Assembly (NCBI GenBank): GCA_032622095.1 | Contig: CP136061.1 | Span: 52,771,762 to 52,835,761, forward strand | Length of the DNA stretch: 64,000 nt | Direction of reading: 5' to 3' | From: Siphonodentalium dalli | Taxonomy: Eukaryota > Mollusca > Scaphopoda > Gadilida > Siphonodentaliidae | Shown: positions 61,001 through 64,000 of the stretch, piece after piece | How positions within the stretch are numbered: position 1 is the stretch's first letter | How the letters are laid out: every line of letters starts with the position of its first letter | Made by a program: the position numbers and the translations under genes | Notes under the pieces: model-generated | The model's database searches: none | What the model saw: the letters and a program-made list of their open reading frames with translations, nothing else | What the model was told of the DNA's origin: nothing

Positions 61001-64000
61001 CCCTTTTAATTCAGATTGTTTGGCTTCGGCAATCTGCTACGGCAACCCTTTACCGTGGCCCAGTTTGCTTCAGCAAATGGCTTCGGCATTGCTGATTGCC
61101 GTAGCCAATTATGAGGGCTGTACACTTGTCATGACATAACAATTCCAATACATCGCCCGCATGGCTGGGAATGGACAGTTGAAGATCATGGATGTAAACC
61201 ATTGTGGACTACATTACCAGAAGCTGCAGCTGTGTGTTCAGAACTCATCAAGTGTTGTTGCAAATCCCAAACTTGTAACAGGTGCAAATGTGCAATAGCT
61301 GATTTACCATGCACATAATTATGCAGTTGTAATTGTGATATTAAGAATGCCTAAAATATTTGTTCAATGTATCAACATGGTCACCGGTATGGTCACCGGT
61401 GATTATAACATGACAATCTATGAGTTGCTATATATCCGCTGGTATGAATAGACTGTGCACATTATAGTTATACAGGTACAACATAACAAACGTGAATTTA
61501 AGAACAGAGTATAAACAAAGATAGACCATCTTTATGTTATGTGTATTATTGATAGACAAATTAAAGTTGTGATCTGAACTACATGTCTATATAAACCCCC
61601 TCTTGTATGCTACATTTGTAGATTATATAAGTCAACACCTTCAAATATTTATGGTATAATAGATTTTTAGAATTTTATTCTATTTCACAAGACATGACAT
61701 GTATACACCTTTAATGTGTTGTATTCGACGGTCATTTTCGAAACTTTCAAGGCCGCATGTGGTATACGATCTTGGGAAATGTTTGAGAAATTGCCCATAT
61801 ATTGGTTGAAAATATTTGAAATGATGGTTATTTTACCATAAAATATAGCTGTTATTAGGCATACAATTGTAAATTTAAACTGTATACTGTCAATGAGATT
61901 GTTACATAACAATATATGACTAATTGTCATCGACAAACTCACTTTATAAGATTTAACCAAAGATTTATTGAATCTTTACAACCAAGTCACATTTTCGTGA
62001 TTTTTGGGGTGAGGGGTAACATAAACCAAATTTTCTGAAACGTTGTTACATATTAACCACAGAAAATGTATTCATTGTTTTCAGTATATATGTCCAAAAC
62101 ATTTAAGACCAAACATTTTGAAACTATCGCAAATATCCTATGTGTAAATGACCATTTATTGGACCAAAATATTTGAAATGACGAGGATTTTCTTACCAAA
62201 TTGCATATTTTAGTCGAAAAAGTTGTAAATTTCAACTTTGGTCATTGTGTGTGTAATTGCAATTACAGTATTTAGAAATGTGATCGAATAGTGTCCTTTA
62301 TAGATTCTCATCCATGTTCTATCGGATGTTTATCACAAAAACAAATTTTCATGATTTTTTGGATGAGGGGTAACATAATCCAAAATATCTAAAATATGGT
62401 TACGAATTTGTCCTAGATGTTGTATATTTTGTTTGTAGTATACATTTCAGAAATTTTTAAGATCTTAACCTTTGATCTGCACTGAAACAGTTTTGAGAAA
62501 TTGTCTGTTTATTATTGCGAAATAATTGAAATTCTGAGTATTTTCACTTAGTTTATACGAAGTGTCTGCTTCTTTCTCTTCAATAAATGGTGGCATCTCC
62601 CACTCACAGCAGCTCTATTACAACTACCAACAGGACATTAATTACCATTTTATTTAGGTCTATATATTTATAAATTATACACAAACAGAAACTCATAAAA
62701 ACTATGTAATCTTCATCATAAAAATGACTTTTGGAACATGAACATATTTGGGCATACCTCCCGCAAAAATCTCCCGGATTGACATTTTCAAAACATAACA
62801 GGTCTGCTCCGGGCTGTTATTTCTTCTCGATGTTTCTTTGCCAGAAACCATCTTAGGAATTTCCGACCAATCATAATCTACTATATTAGTGTATGCTTCC
62901 CCAATATGTATGCCAATCTGGCCTGGAGCATTATGCCATGATTCATTACTTTTTGTTTAGCGTCAATCTCCGCATTTCTTTTTTCCTATGAGTGGGCCTT
63001 GTAAAAATGTGGATGGATATTACTTCGCTAAAGACAATCTCACTTCATCTCCCTTGATACTGATTATACATACAGTAATGCCCTAAATAATCGACTCCTT
63101 AACCACAGCAGAATTATGGGTAATTTTTCAGGATTTAGTCGGAAATATGGCTTGTTGCCATTCATTGGAAAACTCTCACTGAGAGCTTTCCGATGAATGG
63201 CAACAAGCCATATTTCCGACTAAATCCTGAAAAATTACCCATAATTCTGCTGTGGTTAAGGAGTCGATTCTTTATGGCATTACTGTATAATATATCTTGG
63301 CAATCAGCCTCAGGATACTTGAGATGCAGTGCAATATGTAAGGAAGAACTTATTTGTTACTTGTTTTTGAGGTGTTTATTTTTATCATCCATGCAATAGC
63401 CATACAACACATTCATTATTTAACACTTCCATGACTGAAGCTTCCTGATATTTTGCGAAAACCCTGCGTCAATGCATTTTCTTATATATGGGAGTCTCCC
63501 ATTGGGAGCCTCGCATATATAAGAGAATACATTGGCCTAACAATAAATACCTTAACCTTGTAATCCAGTGCATTCTGTTATATATGCGAGGCTCCCTTTG
63601 AGAGACTCACATAAATAAGAGCATGCACTGACACAGGGTATTTAATGCTGCACCAGTGTGGGTCCCATCATGAAAGGGTTAACCCTTTCTATAATACTAA
63701 AAGTAAAGTAAAAGTAGTTCCATTAAGAAATGTTCAGATAATAAGTTCAACAAATATTGAACTTATTATCTGAACATTTTCCACCAATGAATATGAATGC
63801 ATCTGCACTTGTATTGTCTTTCACCTGTCTGTCGTCTGCTTTTATTACCTGAACATCCCACAAGATCAATAATAGACCATTCCAATGTATGCTTTTATAA
63901 CTGAATGGGAGAATCAATTCAGTAAAGAAAGTGTTGAGATAATATGTACGAACCTGGAGATATGGAAACCTGATATGGAATGGTGGCGAGAGTTTTTTAG
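18931..64000 (-). CDS. Adhesion G-protein-coupled receptor (class B2), split over 12 exons, 5' end outside window
   Basis: Seven-helix plasma-membrane receptor that undergoes autoproteolysis at a GPS site and is activated by a tethered agonist. I joined minus-strand exons at 63954-64000 (partial), 55690-55736, 50024-50147, 49094-49197, 47308-47410, 38018-38168, 33023-33092, 32048-32114, 31165-31250, 29379-29505, 25428-25469 and, tentatively, 18931-19020. All introns begin GT and end AG, and the phases match at every junction. The order is end of GAIN domain, GPS cysteines and tryptophans, then TM1 to TM7 with class B2 signatures (HYFYL and MLAEG in TM3, GYGNDQYCW at ECL2, GLTWVFG in TM6, LFAICNSLQ then GLFIF in TM7). 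The Cys pair expected to link TM3 and ECL2 is present. The large N-terminal ectodomain lies beyond 64000. The subfamily cannot be fixed from this part. Introns total over 44 kb and are full of transposons. Confidence 0.93.
19021..20962. other. Probable receptor intron, no element recognised
   Basis: No further exon with an adhesion GPCR signature was found, although a tail exon without conserved sequence could be missed. Confidence 0.5.
20963..21099. mobile_element. MITE-A fragment (left arm plus 30 bp)
   Basis: Complete left arm from 'cagtaatgccctaaataatc' to the loop, then a short diverged piece of the right arm. Confidence 0.82.
21347..21819 (+). repeat. Tandem array, about 6.4 units of 74 bp
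   Basis: Unit includes 'gctttctgccctaactcctc', 'atgatatactcaccgactga' and 'gggtatgacttgccac'. Two variants (ctaactcc / cccgagtcc) are interspersed. The minus-strand ORF over 20960-21385 partly reads through it. Confidence 0.95.
22062..22155 (+). repeat. Three 31-bp units
   Basis: 'aaaggtagggtaggtgggag' plus an A-rich spacer, three times. Gives a meaningless Gly/Lys-rich ORF. Confidence 0.85.
22203..22562 (+). mobile_element. PB1 (TTAA-type, piggyBac-like MITE) with triplicated left end
   Basis: 'ttaaccctttctatactaa' at 22265 and 'ttagtatagaaagggttaa' at 22544-22562 are matching ends, each with the TTAA that piggyBac elements duplicate and the CCC start usual for their termini. The left 67-bp segment ('catcattgatgagtagttat ... 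cagataataagtt') is present three times in tandem from 22203. Too short to encode a transposase. Confidence 0.8.
23491..23634. mobile_element. 144-bp near-perfect hairpin
   Basis: Arms 'gaaataaatacacggtgtat' and 'acaccgtgtatttatttctt', meeting at a GC-rich tip 'gactccgctacgcgtcgtc'. Similar in design, but not sequence, to the hairpin at 48574. Confidence 0.82.
24149..24531. mobile_element. Small inverted-repeat element
   Basis: 'agacccctgtccggaaacac' at the left and 'catttctggacagggtct' at the right, with 'ttctatcaatttatattga' and 'tcaatattaattgatagaa' continuing the stem. About 300 bp of AT-rich DNA between. Confidence 0.7.
24567..24779. mobile_element. MITE-A, full-length hairpin, 213 bp
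   Basis: TA on both sides. Left 'cagtgatgctctaagtaatc', right 'gattacttagagcattactg'. The arms are complementary almost throughout. This is a good reference copy. The TA duplication and CAG ends suggest a Tc1/mariner-type mobiliser. Confidence 0.93.
25194..25272. mobile_element. MITE-A, 79-bp internally deleted copy
   Basis: Both ends present ('cagtaatgccctaaataaat', 'atttatggcattactg'), flanked by TA; the inner part of both arms is missing symmetrically. Confidence 0.85.
25428..25469 (-). CDS. aGPCR exon: end of TM7
   Basis: A 42-bp micro-exon (acceptor TTCCACAG, donor GTAAGT) encoding GLFIFIFYTVLNSH. It continues N-S-L-Q from the previous exon in phase 0 to give the invariant N-S-L-Q-G-x-F-I-F run. 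Confidence 0.93.
25640..25757 (+). repeat. Minisatellite, about five 23-25-bp units
   Basis: Repeats of 'acaaatatctcactttaatc' with small changes. Confidence 0.8.
25758..29378. other. Receptor intron, mostly featureless
   Basis: Apart from AT-rich tracts, I see no element with definable ends. Minus-strand ORFs at 28024-28578 are hydrophobic by composition only. Confidence 0.55.
29379..29505 (-). CDS. aGPCR exon: TM6 and most of TM7
   Basis: A 127-bp exon (acceptor TTTCAG, donor GTGAGT). It encodes SGVRSICVLLPLLGLTWVFG and, after a short loop, VMFQYLFAICNSLQ. 'L-L-P-L-L-G-L-T-W-V-F-G' is the strongest single signature of adhesion GPCRs, and 'Y-L-F-A-I-x-N-S-L-Q' opens TM7. Confidence 0.97.
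29540..30453. mobile_element. MITE-A split by a later insertion of about 610 bp
   Basis: The left end starts at 29540 and breaks at 'gggttactttt' (29598). The element resumes at 30212 with 'ggtaacttttcagg', then shows one extra left-arm copy, the right arm and the end at 30453 next to TA. The repeated 'ggt(t/a)actttt' may be the duplication made by the inserted DNA. The inserted segment has no recognised features. Confidence 0.7.
31165..31250 (-). CDS. aGPCR exon: end of TM5 and ICL3
   Basis: An 86-bp exon (acceptor TATTGCAG, donor GTAAGA). It encodes TNFIIIVLILRAMYSTTTML and NKSKKQKA. The 'N-x-x-I-L/I-V' end of TM5 and the basic third loop match the family. It begins in phase 0 and ends in phase 2. 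Confidence 0.93.
31689..31893. mobile_element. MITE-A, full hairpin, 205 bp
   Basis: TA-flanked. Arms share private changes: left 'ccctaagtaatcaacct', right 'aggttgattacttaggg'. Confidence 0.92.
32048..32114 (-). CDS. aGPCR exon: ECL2 and TM5
   Basis: A 67-bp exon (acceptor TTTCAG, donor GTAAGT). It encodes CWLSISNHLLWAFVVPALCV and VL. The C-W-L at its start is the conserved ECL2 motif and its Cys is the expected partner of the TM3 cysteine. 'W-A-F-x-x-P' is usual for TM5. Confidence 0.94.
32172..32285 (+). repeat. PB1 left-end fragments in tandem
   Basis: Two partial copies of the PB1 left end ('ctgtactaaagcatcattga', 'ctatagtaaagcatcattta') separated by 'aaatgttcagataataagtt'. Confidence 0.65.
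32337..32665 (+). repeat. Direct repeat of about 185 bp, two copies
   Basis: 'ggtaactcatgtgaaaataa' and 'cgtaactcatgtaaaaaata' start copies that both contain 'ttggacggaacccatattc' and 'caaataatccaaac'. Same general family as the repeats at 51780 and 52980. Confidence 0.7.
33023..33092 (-). CDS. aGPCR exon: TM4 and start of ECL2
   Basis: A 70-bp exon (acceptor TTTTTAG, donor GTATGT). It encodes APAVIVGISLGATQTVGYGN and DQ plus TA. 'G-x-P-A-V-I-V-G-I-S' and 'G-Y-G-N' are hallmark class B2 sequences. It ends in phase 2; the next exon completes a Tyr codon followed by Cys-Trp. Confidence 0.95.
33184..33312. mobile_element. MITE-A, truncated
   Basis: Left end complete, interior deleted at 'aggatttagggagagctt', right arm stops after 'cctgaaaagttacc'. 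Confidence 0.82.
33475..33675. mobile_element. MITE-A, full hairpin, 201 bp
   Basis: TA-flanked. Both arms carry 'ctaattaat' and 'taatttttcagg' forms that are rare in other copies. Confidence 0.92.
34258..34400. mobile_element. MITE-A, right interior deleted
   Basis: Left 'cattaatgctctaagtaatc' and right 'gattacttagagcattaatg' are exact complements; the right inner arm is missing. Confidence 0.88.
34415..35989. mobile_element. 1.57-kb long inverted repeat, TTAA-bounded
   Basis: Arms of about 740 bp (34415-35150 and 35250-35989) with a short centre. Ends are 'ttaaaggattacacc' and 'ggtgtaatcctttaa'. Arm sequences are visibly similar (for example 'tgacgtcacatgagggacta' and its near-complement at about 35800). 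No coding region. Lies in the TM3-TM4 intron of the receptor. Confidence 0.88.
35990..38017. other. Receptor intron, no gene seen
   Basis: Contains weakly repeated 'accaaatatcaagatattct' units at about 37735 and 37896, which resemble the 'gggccataactc' repeat family. A 144-codon minus-strand ORF (36466-36900) has no recognisable domain. Confidence 0.5.
38018..38168 (-). CDS. aGPCR exon: ECL1, TM3, ICL2
   Basis: A 151-bp exon (acceptor ATTTCAG, donor GTTAGT). It encodes AVCVAIAALLHYFYLVVFFF, MLAEGIDMAINVLYIF and ATKPRAKYWALMAW. It contains the TM3 cysteine that pairs with ECL2 and the 'H-Y/F-F-x-L ... M-L-x-E-G' signature. It ends in phase 1, so the split Gly codon joins the TM4 exon as W-G-A-P. 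Confidence 0.95.
38516..38619. mobile_element. MITE-A, right half only
   Basis: From 'gagagctttccgatgaatgg' to 'attactg' next to TA. Sequence left of it is unrelated G-rich DNA with a run of 14 G at 38312. Confidence 0.82.
39097..39382. mobile_element. 286-bp inverted-repeat element (family E), intact left-arm copy
   Basis: Ends 'aagcctgaacactgaactat' and 'atagttcagtgttcaggctt'. Its left 185 bp is the uninterrupted counterpart of the arm at 42620-46494 and preserves the empty sites of two insertions there. Confidence 0.75.
39460..41520. other. GC-richer core with coding-like fragments, unidentified
   Basis: Open stretches with protein-like composition occur on the minus strand at 39584-39829 (contains LTDEEQRIARFARNSELNG) and 41253-41504 (RKLIDQHYRPFLRRRQGTTP), and on the plus strand at 39889-40164. 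I do not recognise any of them. Base composition differs from the flanks. They could be remnants of the element that carries the family E ends. Confidence 0.35.
40382..40868 (+). repeat. Tandem duplication of about 235 bp
   Basis: Both copies contain 'tgaggcacctatgtatcaca' or 'tgaggtacctatgtatcaca', an (AT)-rich tract, 'aagctgcgcccatcaat' and a final 'acagagaacatg' or 'tcagagaacatg'. Confidence 0.75.
42760..42950. repeat. Left subterminal array of 'accgcggta' motifs
   Basis: More than a dozen variants of accgc/gcggt in both orientations within 190 bp. Mirror array at 45060-45290. Confidence 0.85.
45060..45290. repeat. Right subterminal array of 'accgcggta' motifs
   Basis: Same motif family as at 42760, in otherwise AT-rich DNA, just inside the right end of element D. 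Confidence 0.85.
45375..46454. mobile_element. hAT-type non-autonomous element, 1080 bp
   Basis: TIRs 'cagaggcggactgg' and 'ccagtccgcctctg', flanked by an exact 8-bp duplication 'tccatata' (45367-45374 and 46455-46462). The left-arm copy at 39128 has this octamer once. Inside are three 63-bp units with poly-C (45484-45690), a 20-C run at 46317 and a repeated 'ggctggttaaacaacacatg' (46108, 46229), plus an internal second terminus at 46161-46173. Confidence 0.92.
45484..45690 (+). repeat. Three 60-65-bp units with C homopolymers
   Basis: Each has a 10-14-base C run, then 'ttgaatcaga(a/t)(t/g)cagacc' and 'tttttgcataattccat'. Produces spurious ORFs. Confidence 0.85.
46716..46790 (-). repeat. Family C fragment
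   Basis: Contains 'catgacaggaactgcgctgg' and 'tgcagcattaaggatct', the inverse of the right end of the element at 63424. Confidence 0.6.
47308..47410 (-). CDS. aGPCR exon: ICL1 and TM2
   Basis: A 103-bp exon after a TTTCAG acceptor. It encodes FLKAEKAVILLNLSGSLSVA and YLIFLVGVEKTEDK. The 'I-L-L-N-L-S/C-x-S-L' and 'F-L-V/I-G' signatures are those of TM2 in class B2. The donor is AAG|GTCTGT, weaker than the others, but this cut gives the correct phase and the right spacing between the TM3 cysteine and its downstream histidine. Confidence 0.92.
47472..47716 (+). mobile_element. Family C TTAA-type MITE
   Basis: Begins TTAACCCTTCCATTACTGAA. Inside are two small hairpins built on 'cttatatatg' / 'catatataag'. 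The right end lacks a clear TTAA. It starts about 60 bp before the TM2 exon acceptor. Confidence 0.7.
47790..47897 (+). repeat. Microsatellite-like array, 15-bp unit
   Basis: About seven copies of 'aaatatggattaata'. Confidence 0.92.
48160..48264. mobile_element. MITE-A, right half
   Basis: From 'gagagctttccgatgaatgg' to 'aattactg'; left arm absent. Confidence 0.82.
48394..49022 (+). mobile_element. Family C element interrupted by a hairpin element
   Basis: Starts TTAACTCTTCCATGGCTGGA, matches the 63424 copy to about 48565, and resumes near 48970 with 'gaatgcactggcacaggatc'. The inserted DNA carries the hairpin at 48574-48731. Confidence 0.7.
48574..48731. mobile_element. 158-bp near-perfect hairpin with GC-rich stem
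   Basis: 'acacagaacgacacaatgtg' pairs with 'cacatcgtgtcgttctgtgt'. The tip is 'gaggcgcttgcgcctc'. ORFs read on both strands are a symmetry artefact. Confidence 0.85.
49094..49197 (-). CDS. aGPCR exon: TM1
   Basis: A 104-bp exon (acceptor TTTCCAG, donor GTAAGT). It encodes HKAHKEILSYISIGGCAVS followed by the hydrophobic run IAGLALTMAVYSFLW, typical of adhesion GPCR TM1 ('L-x-x-I-x-x-x-G-C-x-x-S-x-x-x-L'). It starts in phase 0 and ends in phase 2. Confidence 0.95.
49713..50002 (+). mobile_element. PB1 right part, interrupted by MITE-A
   Basis: 'tgaataatagaccattccaa' at 49713 is PB1; after MITE-A (49770-49978) it resumes as 'ttagtacaaaaagggttaa', ending in TTAA at 49999-50002. Only 21 bp separate this from the GPS exon boundary. 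Confidence 0.78.
49770..49978. mobile_element. MITE-A inside PB1
   Basis: TA-flanked. The left arm has lost about 50 bp, and a 40-bp spacer containing 'ttattgcacttgtttgtcat' lies between the arms; the same 20 bases occur at 33812. Confidence 0.88.
50024..50147 (-). CDS. aGPCR exon: GPS autoproteolysis site and tethered agonist
   Basis: A 124-bp exon between a TTCTTCAG acceptor and a GTAAGT donor. It carries GGAWTPDGC, then CACDHYTNFAILM, the classical GPS pattern of W, C, C-x-C-x-H and T-x-F-A-x-L-M. The cleavage tripeptide is His-Tyr-Thr where most family members have His-Leu-Thr/Ser; the catalytic His and nucleophile Thr are kept. The stretch from TNFAILM onward is the expected tethered agonist. 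The donor lies 21 bp from the end of a TTAA-type MITE. Confidence 0.95.
50148..51775. other. Receptor intron, diverged repeats only
   Basis: A 155-codon plus-strand ORF at 50867-51334 holds a duplicated segment (around 51070 and 51265, 'catgcgcaaagaaacagacc' / 'catgcgcgaagaaacagacc'), which points to a repeat rather than a gene. Two copies of 'ggaccggtattccggtctc' lie at about 51429 and 51473. Confidence 0.55.
51776..52140 (+). repeat. Two tandem units of a 'gggccataactc' repeat plus short tail
   Basis: Units begin 'gggtcataactcctttaaaa' and 'gggccataactctgtaaaac' about 145 bp apart, and each contains 'caaacccatattc' and 'atttggt'. Ends in 'cagatggatggacagacg' and 'gtggtcaatccgga'. A partial copy is at 52982-53165. 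Confidence 0.75.
52982..53165 (+). repeat. Partial copy of the 'gggccataactc' repeat
   Basis: Shares 'gggccataactccattaaaa', 'atgtttgagttatcgca' and 'gagtggtcaatccggac' with 51776-52140. Confidence 0.72.
53928..54228 (-). repeat. Dispersed 'gtccgtccg' repeat, inverse shorter copy
   Basis: Reverse complement of the repeat at 3893-4490, with part of the middle missing. Ends 'actgtcccaatgggactacg' and 'ccccctaacttcgttgcggg'. Confidence 0.78.
54415..54547. mobile_element. MITE-A, left interior deleted
   Basis: TA-flanked; left 'cagtaatgccctaagtaatc' jumps to the loop, right arm complete. Confidence 0.88.
54748..55295. mobile_element. MITE-A split at a TTAA
   Basis: A diverged left end (54748-54777) is followed by 368 bp of unrelated DNA and then the rest of the element from 55146. 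TTAA stands at both edges (54774-54777, 55146-55149), as expected if a piggyBac-type element entered at the TTAA of 'ccttaaccac', but no clear terminal inverted repeat is seen in the inserted DNA. Confidence 0.55.
55690..55736 (-). CDS. aGPCR exon: start of the GPS motif
   Basis: A 47-bp exon preceded by a TTTCAG acceptor and followed by GTATTT. It encodes KNFTDPECVYWKFDS plus two bases, i.e. the first GPS cysteine and tryptophan in the usual 'N-x-x-C-x-x-W-x-F' arrangement, with a possible N-glycosylation site (NFT). It starts in phase 0 and ends in phase 2, and joins the next exon to make a Ser codon. Confidence 0.88.
55737..57139. other. Receptor intron flank of the large inverted duplication
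   Basis: Only the family C element at 56669 is recognisable. Confidence 0.5.
56669..56787 (-). mobile_element. Family C element, short
   Basis: Starts TTAACCCTTTGATGACAGGA and contains 'ctgcgctggtgcagcattaa' and a hairpin on 'cttatatatgcaag'. Inverse relative to the 63424 copy. Confidence 0.7.
57706..58792. mobile_element. hAT-type non-autonomous element, 1087 bp
   Basis: TIRs 'tagtgatgttccgata' and, at the right, its match ending 'ggaacatcacta', flanked by an exact 8-bp duplication 'gtaaggat' (57698-57705, 58793-58800). Many 'ccgat/atcgg' motifs cluster near both ends, as is common for transposase binding sites. The opposite arm near 61975 shows the uninterrupted site. The 90-codon ORF inside has no recognised domain. 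Confidence 0.95.
59238..59612 (-). pseudogene. EEAD/CXC transposon protein, C-terminal CXC domain, internally deleted
   Basis: Reads MKFLLYRLRSVTVIYM, then after a deletion the Cys-rich CSELIKCCCKSQTCNRCKC ... CRC, a tesmin/TSO1-like CXC pattern. The counterpart on the other arm retains the deleted part. It belongs to a high-copy family in invertebrate genomes that I take to be transposon-encoded; the name and mechanism are not established here. Confidence 0.7.
59662..60072 (-). pseudogene. EEAD/CXC transposon protein, N-terminal part
   Basis: Contains TRNRFSAIPNDQVQEQEN and GLTESSSTIKRWLEL, matching the family block 'R-F-S-A-I-x-x-D-x-x-x-E-Q-x-N ... G-L-T-E-x-x-x-x-x-R-W'. It is upstream, on the same strand, of the CXC-domain part at 59238-59612. 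Broken, not a host gene. Confidence 0.68.
60110..60451 (+). pseudogene. EEAD/CXC transposon protein, middle part
   Basis: Contains VVWDRYFEGSTKGSTNENRG and IPKKWNDFLRHSDNKLELFV, matching 'V-W-D-x-Y-x-x-x-S-L-K-x-x-T-R-x-x-R-G' and 'I-P-x-x-W-x-x-F-L-R-x-x-x-N-K-x-E-L-F'. The next block continues in another frame at 60423. Confidence 0.7.
60423..60734 (+). pseudogene. EEAD/CXC transposon protein, EEAD block
   Basis: Contains EEADIRIVPHIIHALSCG and later LGTGKTKT, matching 'E-E-A-D-T-R-x-x-x-H' and 'F-G-T-G-K'. The family's V-D-T-D-V-V-V-L reads V-D-T-Y-V-L-V-M here, so an acidic position is lost. Frameshifted relative to the part before. The acidic pattern resembles PIN/FEN1-like nucleases, which is speculation. 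Confidence 0.7.
60998..61120. mobile_element. hAT-type MITE, 123 bp
   Basis: Ends 'cagccct' and 'agggctg', exact 8-bp duplication 'tacacttg' (60990-60997, 61121-61128). The other arm near 59515 has the octamer once, uninterrupted. Interior has an imperfect palindrome on 'gcttcggcaatctgctacgg'. Confidence 0.93.
61129..61320 (+). pseudogene. EEAD/CXC transposon protein, CXC end of the right copy
   Basis: Counterpart of the CXC region on the left arm: 'gttcagaactcatcaagtgt' then 'caaatcccaaacttgtaaca'. It keeps about 90 bp lost from the left arm. Interrupted by stops in each frame. Confidence 0.6.
63073..63285. mobile_element. MITE-A, full hairpin, 213 bp
   Basis: TA-flanked, arms nearly perfectly complementary. 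Both arms have the 'taatttttcagg' variant. Confidence 0.93.
63420..63682 (+). mobile_element. Family C TTAA-type MITE, best copy
   Basis: TTAA at 63420-63423 and 63679-63682. Ends 'cacttccatgactgaag' and 'catcatgaaaggg'. Two internal small hairpins on 'cttatatatg' / 'catatataag'. Confidence 0.78.
63683..63937 (+). mobile_element. PB1 TTAA-type MITE abutting the previous element
   Basis: Begins 'ccctttctataatactaa' directly after the shared TTAA, contains the hairpin 'gataataagttcaa ... ttgaacttattatc', and ends 'gtaaagaaagtgttga', where TTAA has become TTGA. Confidence 0.75.
63954..64000 (-). CDS. aGPCR exon: end of GAIN domain (partial, runs off the window)
   Basis: Read on the minus strand this encodes KKLSPPFHIRFPYLQ and then a GT donor (CAG|GTTCGT). 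The pattern 'LS-P-(V/F)-x-I-x-F-P-x-L' is what usually stands just before the first GPS cysteine in adhesion GPCRs. It ends in phase 0, as the next exon requires. The donor is not strong and the exon is cut by the window edge, so this is less certain than the downstream exons. A piggyBac-like MITE ends about 15 bp inside the following intron. Confidence 0.55.

Larger units (their letters stand above)
57140..62540. mobile_element. Large inverted duplication of an EEAD/CXC-family transposon remnant
   Basis: Arms run from about 57140 to 59690 and from about 60040 to 62540, complementary throughout once two later insertions are removed. The centre (59690-60040) is single-copy. Both arms carry the C-terminal coding part close to the centre and a non-coding tail outside (two diverged roughly 356-bp units with 'gttacccctcacc'). 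I read it as two head-to-head copies of one transposable element. It lies in an aGPCR intron. Confidence 0.82.

Noticed and set aside
62746-62900. Possible additional receptor exon (minus strand, Cys-containing reading near 62790)
   Set aside because: There is an AG and a GT nearby, but the reading has no GAIN-domain pattern and would sit between two exons that already join in phase.
1-64000. tRNA, rRNA or snRNA genes
   Set aside because: Looked for conserved tRNA A/B boxes and rRNA segments by eye and saw none. A covariance-model search could still find a divergent one.

Overview
This is an animal (eukaryotic) genomic window: AT-rich, almost entirely non-coding, packed with short DNA transposons, inverted repeats and tandem arrays, with genes split into short exons by large introns. 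I see no bacterial features. Three things suggest a lophotrochozoan, most likely a bivalve mollusc: a cGAS-like/Mab-21 gene of the kind greatly expanded in bivalves; repeats carrying runs of 'gtccgtccg' and 'gggccataactc', which I associate with bivalve genomes; and a multicopy transposon-like EEAD/CXC protein family often predicted in molluscs and cnidarians. The assignment is inference.

Two host genes can be supported. On the + strand at 10.3-12.5 kb is a cGAS-like receptor/Mab-21-family nucleotidyltransferase with its catalytic acidic triad intact but an in-frame TGA at 11058-11060; a short in-frame upstream ORF ends directly before its start. On the - strand, from beyond the right edge down to about 18.9 kb, lies an adhesion GPCR (class B2). 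I rebuilt twelve exons by hand; intron phases agree at every junction. They encode the end of the GAIN domain, the GPS autoproteolysis motif, all seven transmembrane helices and a tentative short tail. The gene covers about 45 kb of the window, and its introns hold most of the mobile DNA.

Layout: 1-10 kb is repeats and featureless DNA (inverted-repeat elements at 1.4-2.3, 4.9-6.2 and 9.6-9.8 kb; a degenerate minisatellite at 7.3-7.8 kb). 10.3-12.5 kb is the cGAS-like gene. 12.7-18.7 kb holds hairpin MITEs, a 1.6-kb array of 68-bp units and a triplicated 190-bp unit. 18.9-64 kb is the receptor gene. Its introns contain 14 of the 17 loci of one hairpin MITE family (MITE-A), TTAA-flanked piggyBac-like MITEs, a 1.6-kb inverted repeat (34.4-36.0 kb), a nested stack of elements (39.1-46.5 kb) and a head-to-head pair of EEAD/CXC transposon remnants (57.1-62.5 kb). 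Several insertions can be dated relative to one another because the opposite arm of the host inverted repeat preserves the empty site.

I found no rRNA, tRNA or CRISPR. The most useful observations are the receptor exon chain, the TGA-interrupted but catalytically intact cGAS-like gene, the within-copy matching of MITE-A arms, and the reciprocal empty sites.
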